This document shows, one piece after another, positions 9,795 through 14,950 of a stretch of 14,950 nt of DNA; position 1 is the first letter of the stretch, and each line of letters begins with the position of its first letter. Both the position numbers and the translations under genes were made by a program. Location of the stretch: positions 1 through 14,950 of the forward strand of contig JADJPR010000021.1 in NCBI GenBank assembly GCA_016713135.1, read 5' to 3'. The notes under the pieces were generated by a model. The model was not told the DNA's origin, searched no databases, and saw only the letters and a program-made list of their open reading frames with translations. The DNA is from Rhodanobacteraceae bacterium. Its GTDB lineage: Bacteria > Pseudomonadota > Gammaproteobacteria > Xanthomonadales > SZUA-5.

Positions 9795-10419
9795 CTACAG
9801 TGGCAGCGTCCGCGCCGTCCGCCGGCGCATCCAGCACGCCACGCTGTAGCGATCTCGTTGCGTTGCCAGTACCTCGTGTTCGATTTCGCCGCTCAGGAAC
9901 AGCACCAGTTGCCCGGGTTCCGGTGCGATGTCGATCGAGACCTCGCCGTCCGGGCCTTCCAGGTAGATGCGCAACTCGCCACCAAAACGCGGTTGCCAGG
10001 GGTCGCCGAGGTGGATCACGGCGGAGACTGCGCGCGCGTCCTCGTCGCGGAAACGGTCGAGGTGGCGGCGGTAGGCGCCTCCTGGTGGATAGTGGGCAAA
10101 ATGCGCTTCGCTCGCAATCAAGCCCAGGTACAGGCGCTCATTCAGTGCGGAGCGCAGGCCTTCCAGGCGCGCCAGGAGGACGCCGACGCACGGCGCCGGA
10201 TCGTCCGGTTCCAGCCACTGGATCGAATCACCGCGTACCTCGGTTGTGCGCAGGGTGGCATTGCCGCGGCCCACGCGCGCGCCGGGGTCAGACGCCTGCG
10301 GCGGCGCGCGACCTGGCGGTGTCGAGCAGTGCCTGCCGCAAGTGCGTGTCGAGCCAGTCGCCCACCACCAGCCAGCGGTCGGTGGCGAGGGCGTCGGCGA
10401 TCCGGTCGTGGTCAGTCAC
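9795..10419 (-). CDS. 2OG-Fe(II) oxygenase, prolyl-4-hydroxylase-like (one frame break)
   Basis: A non-haem iron, 2-oxoglutarate-dependent dioxygenase of about 208 residues; substrate unknown. Iron ligands are visible: H-x-D in YRRHLDRF (HLD codons at 10064-10056) and the distal His in EIEHEV (codon 9878-9876), followed by the 2OG-binding arginine region RDRYSVACW. The C-terminal 159 residues are one open frame from GTG 10274, but the family N-terminus (TDHDRIADALATDRWLVVGD, then WLDTHLRQALLDTARSRAA) is found upstream in another frame, starting at GTG 10419. The break lies within 10274-10293, in GC-repeat sequence. GTG 10419 overlaps the NUDIX stop in the string GTGACTGA, an arrangement typical of translational coupling, and gives the usual family length. 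Confidence 0.85.
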
Positions 10420-10965
10420 GCGCGTGCGGCTCACCGCGGGCGTCGCGCTCCAGGAAGTAGATGCCGGCGTAGACCTTTGGATCCACGGCGTAGCCTTCGG
10501 CCATGCGCTCGGCGACGAAGCGGCGACGCCGGCGCGCGGTACCTCGTGCACCGTGATGTTCTCGTCCCCGGCACCGCCGCCCGCGTGCACGCGCGTGAGG
10601 CCGGTGGCGCGCACGAAATGCATGACCTCGGTGGTCATGCCCGCAGAGCTGGGACCGGCCATGATCGACTCGATGTGTTCGGCCTGCCAGCCGGTTTCCT
10701 CCAGCAATTCCCGCTGGGCGCTTTCGCGCCAAGACTCGTCGGCGAAGGCGCTCTCATCGCCGATCAGGCCCGCCGGAAACTCCAGGGTACGCGACTGGAT
10801 CGGGATGCGATATTGCTCGACCATGAGGACGGTCTCCGCGGGCGTGATCGCCACGATCACAACCGCACCCTGGGGGTTCAGTCGCTCCGCGTACTCCCAG
10901 TTCCCGCGCCGACACAGGCGAAGGTGATGGCCGGCGTGAAGGACCTGCGAAGACTGTTGGGACAT
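10412..10965 (-). CDS. NUDIX hydrolase, ADP-ribose pyrophosphatase-like (one frame break)
   Basis: Hydrolyses a nucleoside diphosphate linked to another moiety; the context AVVIVAITPAETVLMVEQYR, then LEFPAGLIGDE is typical of the NudF/ADP-ribose pyrophosphatase group. The core of the NUDIX box is intact (E-SWRESAQ-RELLEETGW); the leading glycine is offset by a small insertion, as in some family members. AGPSSAGMTTEVMHFVRATG and GAGDENITVHEVPR follow. A frame break near 10519-10523 joins AGVAA to FVAERMAEGYAVDPKVYAGI, YFLERDARG, and a stop at 10412. ATG 10965 is preferred over the more distal ATG 11004 because it opens directly into the family-like MSQQSSQVLHAG; no clear Shine-Dalgarno sequence is seen. 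About 184 residues. First gene of a likely operon with the oxygenase and possibly the ABC exporter. Confidence 0.86.
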
Positions 10966-11009
10966 GGGCGGGAACTTTTGCTGTGGTCGAGAGTCAGCTT
11001 GCAACCCGC

Positions 11010-11015
11010 GATAAT
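11010..11015 (+). promoter_or_regulatory. -10-like element in the divergent NUDIX/SMP-30-like gap
   Basis: GATAAT, a five-of-six match to TATAAT, stands 72 bp before ATG 11088 in the 122-bp gap between two divergent genes. The -35 position (TCGAGA, 10987-10992) is a weak match. It is a candidate promoter for the rightward gene. Confidence 0.35.
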
Positions 11016-11087
11016 GCCATTGCCGCCGCTCGTCTCCAGCGCGACGCGTGCCTTTCCTTCGTCTGCAGTCACTTTCGAACCGGATCC

Positions 11088-12261
11088 ATGAACTCCAAGA
11101 CTCTGCTGATCAGCCTGTCCGCTGCCGCGCTCTGGTGCGCAGCCTCCTCGGTGTCCGCCCAGGCCTTGCGTCAGGCACCGCCGCCGTTGCCCACCGATAC
11201 CGAGGTCGAGCTGGCAAAGATCCAGCGATATCATCAACGAGTTGATGCGCCGCGCTGACGAGTGGAAGGGCAACAAGGATTTGCGTCGATACACCTATGC
11301 CATGGAGCGCCTGCTGAAGTTGCGCCCCTACGGTCCGACCTTCCTGTACCGGCTGTCGGAGGCGTACGCGATGCAGGATCAGAAGACCAAGGCATACAAC
11401 CCTGCTGATCCAGGTTCAGAAACAAGGGCTGGCGTTGAACCCGGAGGCGGACAAGGATTTCGACCCGATCCGCAACACCCAGGTCTTCCAGTTTTTGCGC
11501 TCGCCGTGGACGACGCCCGCGGTTTCCTGTGGGTGGGAACGGCCGGGGCGCCGCAGTATGAGAAGCACCGCCCAGAGGAACTCGGCGGTGCGGCGCTGCT
11601 GAAGTTCGATCTGGCGAGTGGCAAGATCCTCGAAGCCTATCCGATGGCACCCGGTGAGACCCCACGGATGTTCGGCGCGATCACGGTTGCCGCCAACGGG
11701 ACGGTCTACGCCACCGACGCGATTTCGAACGTGGTCTACCAGGTCCAGGGCGGCGAGATGCGCACGTTGTTCGCGGTACCCGGATCGACCAGCCTGCGTG
11801 GTCTGGCGGTGAGTCCGGACCAGCGGTACCTCTACTTTGTGGACTATGAACTGGGATTGCGTGTCGCGGACCTCAGCAAGAGCGAGATCCGCGAGCTGGC
11901 GATGGACTTGCAGAATCTGGGTGGCATCGACGGCCTGAGCTACTACCAGGGCCAACTGATCGCCGTGCAGAACGGCACCATTCCCACCCGCGTCATTCGC
12001 ATCAAGCTCGGTGACGACCGCGTCTCCGTCGTGGGCGTCCAGCCGCTGGAAGCGAACAAGGACGAACTGGTGATGCCGACCTTCGGCACGTTGGTCGGCG
12101 ATGACTACTTCATCGCCAACAGTCAGCGTGACGTCTACGCAGCGGATGGCAAGCCGATGGAAGGCGTGCTGCCGGAAGATCGCGTGCTGTACAAAGCGTC
12201 GGCACGATTCGCCTGGGGAGACGGCCGTGAAGGGTGGCCATTGGGCGCTCCGGCGAAGTAA
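11088..12261 (+). CDS. Exported TPR-like/SMP-30-like propeller protein (three frame breaks)
   Basis: The signal peptide MNSKTLLISLSAAALWC continues AASSVSAQA. A helical region then resembles one to two TPR units (INELMRRADEWKGNKDLRRY, AMERLLKLRPYGPTFLYRLS, EAYAMQDQKTKAYNLLIQVQ). From ~11490 a beta-propeller resembles SMP-30/gluconolactonase-like proteins: FALAVDDARGFLWVGTA, AALLKFDLASGKIL, TVYATDAISNVVYQV, GLAVSPDQRYLYFVDYELGL, GIDGLSYYQGQLIAVQNG, PTRVIRIKL. Breaks: one extra base at about 11226 (restores KIQDIINELM), an extra C in 11400-11402 (restores AYNLLIQVQKQGLALNPEAD), and a third near 11495, where QVFQFL joins FALAVDD. The linker between the two parts is very short there. Probably periplasmic; no reaction is assigned. 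Convergent with the exonuclease, 10 bp between stops. Confidence 0.72.
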
Positions 12262-12271
12262 GCGCCGGGGG

Positions 12272-13194
12272 TCATGCCGCGCCGGCGTGGCGGGCCGCGA
12301 TGGCCTCGGCACGCCGGCGCAGGAAGCGGGCCGAATCCCAGGTTGTCGAAGAGCGTGCGCAGGGCGTCCAGGTCGGGCGCCCGCGGCTTCAAGCGGCAAG
12401 GTCCGCTGGCACCGGTGCCTCGCAATGGATGGCACTCAGGCGTCGCGACAGATAGGCCTGCTCACGTTGTGCCTTAAGTCTGGCCTGCAGCGCCTTGCAC
12501 CCCGAATACCGATTCTCTCGACTTCATCGATGCGCCGGTAGATCTCGTCGAGATCTCCGAAATGCTGCAGCAGCCGGGCGGCACCCAACTGCCCGATGCC
12601 GCGCACGCCGGGGATGTTGTCGATCGGGTCGCCGGCCAGTGCGAGCAGATCGGCCATTTGCTCAGGCCGCACGCCGAAGCGCTCCTTGACCGCTTTGCGA
12701 TCGAAGCGACGGTCGCGCCCGAAATCCCATTGTTCGTCGCCTTCACCCCAGCAACTGGGTCAGGTCCTTGTCGGCCGATGACCAGGACCGGGTGCCCGTG
12801 CGTGCGCGCGCCACGCGCGCCAGCGATCCGATCAAATCGTCGGCTTCGAAGCGGGCATCCCGCGTGCGTGCTGGCGCCGAGGTGCCGCGCGATCGCGCGG
12901 CAGTGCGCGAACTGGCGGCGCAACAGCGCGCCCCGTCGGGCGGTCCGCGATTGGCCTTGTAGGCCAGGTAGATTTTGCTGGCGAAAGCCGCTGCCCAGGG
13001 ATTCGCTCCAAGCAGACGGCGAGGTACTTCGGTCGCAGGTGTTCGAGCAGCTGCAGCACGGGAAAGCTGGCGAAGCCCCCGCCCGCATAAGTCGGCCAGC
13101 CCTCGCGATCGCGCCAGTCCGGCGGCAATGCATGCCAGGAGCGGAAGATGTGGGGAGATGGCATCGACGAGGCGCGATCGCCGTTCCCGCCCAT
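12272..13194 (-). CDS. 5'-3' exonuclease / flap endonuclease-like (many frame breaks)
   Basis: Stand-alone 5'-nuclease related to the DNA polymerase I exonuclease domain and Xni. Reassembled order: RLVDASPHIFRSWHALPPDW, YAGGGFASFPVLQLLEHLRP, KYLAVCL, KIYLAYKANRGPPDG, RRQFAHCRAIARHLG, RFEADDLIGSLARVAR (acidic metal-site region), HGHPVLVIG..ADKDLTQLLG, GDEQWDFGRDRRFDRKAV, then the H3TH region RPEQMADLLALAGDPIDNIP-GVRGIGQLGAARLLQHFG, and a C-terminus LKPRAPDLDALRTLFDNLGF, RFLRRRAEAIAARHAGAA with stop 12272-12274. The pieces lie in all three frames, with at least seven breaks (for example near 12330, 12393, 12493, 12747, 12774). ATG 13194 overlaps the nitroreductase stop as TGATG. About 305 residues, normal for the family. 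Acidic residues and the H3TH motif all survive. Confidence 0.82.
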
Positions 13195-13784
13195 CACGAT
13201 GCTGGCATGTCGGACGGCCGCCAGTCGATGACGATCTGCTCGTAGCGCGGGCGCTCCCCGGTCGGGACGTCCGCCTTCGGCGTGCCGACATGGATGAAGG
13301 CCACCACACGCTCGTTTGCTCCGAGAGGCCGAGCAGGCGCGTGGCCTGCGCATCGTGTGCTGGCCAACGGTGACCCACTGGGCGCCGTAGCCGAGTGCGC
13401 AGGAGGCAATCAGCAGGTTCTGCGCCAAAGCGCCGGCGGACAGGAGCTTGCTCCACCTCCGGGATCTTGTGTGCCCGGGCGTGATCCTTGCGATGACCAC
13501 CAGCGACAGCGGCGCATGCGCGAAGCGGTTCAAGTCCTTGGCGCGGGTGGATCCGTCGAGTTCGCCGCGCGCGCGCCTCGTAGCGCCACCAGGGGCTTCC
13601 GAGGCCGGACCGGCAGCGCTCCGTCGTGAGCAGCCGCCACGGTTGCAATTTCATGGTCCGACACGCGCACTGCGGCCTCGACCAGCGCGCGCAGTTCGAT
13701 CTCGGTGGGGGCGGCAGCCGAGCAGCTTGGCCGGCGTCGGGAGCGGCGCGAGGTCAGTGGGTGCAGGCGGGTTTCGATGCTCAT
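13194..13784 (-). CDS. Nitroreductase family protein, YdjA-like (many frame breaks)
   Basis: FMN-dependent NAD(P)H oxidoreductase of the small nitroreductase (YdjA/TdsD-like) group, usually ~180-195 residues, matching this span. Pieces: MSIETRLHPLTSRRS, TPAKLLG, PTEIELRALVEAAVRVSDH, KLQPWRLLTTER, then NRFAHAPLSLVVIARITPGH, KIPEVEQ, LLSAGALAQNLLIASCALGY, GAQWVT, HDAQATRLLGL, and NERVVAFIHVGTPKADVPTG ending YEQIVIDWRPSDMPAS. The RRS element and the SAGALAQNLLIAS-LGYGAQW element are the family's cofactor-site landmarks. At least five frame breaks are needed. ATG 13784 fits the family N-terminus; no Shine-Dalgarno site is convincing. First gene of a likely two-gene operon with the exonuclease. 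Confidence 0.8.
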
Positions 13785-13843
13785 GGCGGCAGGGTTGCGC
13801 GGCGATGCGCGGAGTCTCTACGTCGATGGGGCCCGGGACTGCC

Positions 13844-13859
13844 GACTCGGGGACTCGGG
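13844..13859. repeat. Tandem 8-mer GACTCGGG x2
   Basis: Two abutting copies of GACTCGGG lie in the non-coding stretch upstream of the nitroreductase gene. The function is unknown. Given the indel-rich right part of the window, it could be a local duplication or an assembly slip. Confidence 0.5.
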
Positions 13860-13936
13860 AAAGTCCCAGTGGCCCTGCCGGTGCGCTTGTTCCGCGCAGC
13901 GAACCGCTGACTCTCGCAAGATCGCGGACTGTATCT

Positions 13937-14033
13937 GGACGCAAAGGACGCAAAGGACGCAAAGAAGATCAACACGATACAGCGTTAAGGTCCCCCGGCA
14001 CTTGAGGTCTTTGCATCGTTGCGTCCTTTGCGT
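13937..14033. repeat. GGACGCAAA inverted-repeat element, copy 2
   Basis: Three perfect tandem copies of the 9-mer GGACGCAAA (13937-13963) form the left arm. The right arm 14019-14033 (TTGCGTCCTTTGCGT) is an exact 15-base reverse complement of the left units, preceded by a degenerate TTTGCATCG unit at 14010-14018. The ~55 bp between contain no gene. The unit, inverted layout and degenerate TTGCAT unit match copy 1 at 7666-7848. It lies between the divergent nitroreductase and pntAA genes. Confidence 0.85.
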
Positions 14034-14504
14034 ACTCAATCTACAGGTCGTCGTTCTGGCGCAGGAAGAAAATTTCATATGAATTCAACAACCTGTGGCA
14101 TGTTCGGTGAAAAACGCAGGGAAAGTTTGGCGAGATCCGGCGACCCTGCTCGAAGGTGTTCTGGGCTGCGTTCTTCCGCTCTTCCGCCCGCTCTCTGCGT
14201 CCTGCTTCTGGCATCGGCCATCCGCATCCCCAGTCCAGGCTGGTTGAGGCCTCGGCGCGCTTGGGATGCTGTCGCCGTGGGTGGCAGACCCGTGAAGATC
14301 GATGGACCCCGCGGCAATAACCGGGATCGATCGAGGGCGGAATCGTGGGGGTTCCTGCTGCTCCAGCGCCGTGTAGTTCCTGGGCTGCCGGTCTGCCCGG
14401 GCGCGCCGCCACCCGTCATCGATCCGGCGAGTTCTCGTGTTGCGCCTGGCGCTTGCAGTCCGCACCGTTTTGCCATGCTGACGAAACGAGTTAGGGAGAA
14501 CCGA
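14034..14504. other. Stretch with no recognisable gene
   Basis: About 470 bp between the repeat element and the pntAA ATG. No frame on either strand gives a protein that I recognise. Composition is mixed, with an AT-richer patch at 14070-14100. A weak promoter-like pair (TTGCAG 14453-14458 and CATGCT 14474-14479, 15-bp spacer) lies 25-50 bp before the ATG of pntAA. Because this part of the window is rich in suspected indels, a small real gene could be hidden by frame breaks. Confidence 0.5.
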
Positions 14505-14950
14505 ATGTCACTGATCATCGGAGTTCCAAGAGAGATCGTCGGAGGCGAAAAGGCGTCGCGACCGTCCCCGGAGTATCGAGAAGCTGATCAAGCTGGGCTT
14601 CAAGGTCGCGGTCGAAGCGGGCGCCGGCGATGCCGCGCTAACTGCAGCGCGACGATAGCTACTGCGCGCTGTGGGCGCCAGCATCGTCGTAGGAGGCCGC
14701 GCCGCGTGCTGTGGGCGGAGTCCGACATCGTCCTCAAGGTCGCCGTTCCGACCACCGAGGAAGTCGGCTCGTTGCGCGAGGGTGGCACCCTGATCGGCTT
14801 CATCTGGCCGGCGGTAGAACCCGGAACTGATGCAGCAACTGGCCGCGAAGAAGGCCACGGTGCTCGCCATCGACCGCTGCCGCGCACCTCAGCCGCGCGC
14901 AGAAGATGGATGCGCTGACCTCCCAGGCGGGCGTTGCCGGGTATCGCGCG
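14505..14950 (+). CDS. pntAA: NAD(P) transhydrogenase alpha subunit, N-terminal part (many frame breaks, runs off right edge)
   Basis: Start of the proton-translocating Re/Si-specific transhydrogenase alpha subunit, which binds NAD(H) and passes hydride to NADP+ in the inner-membrane complex. The reconstructed order is MSLIIGVPREIVGGEK, VATVP, IEKLIKLGFKVAVEAGAGDA, NCSDDSY, VGASIV, LWAESDIVLKVAVPTTEEVG, LREGGTLIGFIWPA, PELMQQLAAKKATVLAID, RAQKMDALTSQAGVAGYRA. The RAQKMDALTSQAG motif and FIWPA favour PntAA over alanine dehydrogenase, a close relative. ATG 14505 has AGGGAG at 14493-14498, six bases upstream. At least five frame breaks occur in 446 bp, the densest in the window. The rest of the gene and any partner pnt subunit genes lie outside. 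Confidence 0.85.

Noticed and set aside
10260..10300. NUDIX protein as a 238-residue product ending at 10288
   Set aside because: The last ~45 residues belong to the oxygenase N-terminus; the NUDIX family-like C-terminus is in a different frame and stops at 10412.
13937..13963. CRISPR-like short repeats
   Set aside because: The three 9-bp units abut with no spacers and are followed by inverted copies; there are no cas genes nearby.
14019..14918. A 299-codon plus-strand frame spanning the gap and the pntAA start
   Set aside because: Its upstream part shows no family resemblance, and the transhydrogenase starts at ATG 14505 with its own ribosome site; the long frame only persists because of high GC and frame breaks.

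Overview
The window is about 15 kb of high-GC DNA (roughly two thirds G+C by eye). The protein types and residue-level similarity suggest a gammaproteobacterium of the Xanthomonadales/Lysobacterales kind. That placement is inference from remembered families, not a search. It reads as ordinary chromosomal housekeeping DNA: no phage, transposase, CRISPR array, rRNA or tRNA was seen.

Layout. Left part (1-2842): the 5' half of an acetolactate-synthase-like ThDP enzyme (minus, running off the left edge), a divergent Sua5-type threonylcarbamoyl-AMP synthase, a 45-residue entericidin-like lipoprotein, and a convergent M50B membrane metallopeptidase. Middle part (2888-7613): a terminator hairpin, an exported right-handed beta-helix-like protein, an MFS transporter of the 3-phenylpropionate (HcaT) type and a DUF808/YedI membrane protein, all minus, then a divergent orphan sensor histidine kinase. 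Next (7614-10965): a long inverted-repeat element, then a minus-strand group reading NUDIX hydrolase, 2OG-Fe(II) oxygenase, and an MsbA-like ABC exporter. Right part (11088-14950): an exported protein with a TPR-like N-terminus and an SMP-30-like propeller, a minus-strand nitroreductase to 5'-3' exonuclease pair joined by a TGATG overlap, a second copy of the inverted-repeat element, about 470 bp with no recognisable content, and the 5' end of pntAA (transhydrogenase alpha subunit).

The dominant peculiarity is the reading frame. The four leftmost genes are intact, but from about 3.6 kb rightwards every larger gene needs one or more frame changes to read as its family, and the density rises towards the right end. 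Most changes are single-base gains or losses in short C/G runs or GC-dinucleotide changes, while catalytic motifs stay intact across the breaks. This looks more like uncorrected indel errors in the assembly than mass pseudogenisation. The CDS coordinates below are therefore given for the whole reconstructed gene, with the frame breaks listed.

The best candidate for something undescribed is the repeat family built on a GGACGCAAA unit. Two copies are present, each with tandem units on the left and inverted units, including a degenerate TTGCAT-containing unit, on the right. One copy sits between convergent genes and the other upstream of two divergent genes. No new multi-gene system was found.
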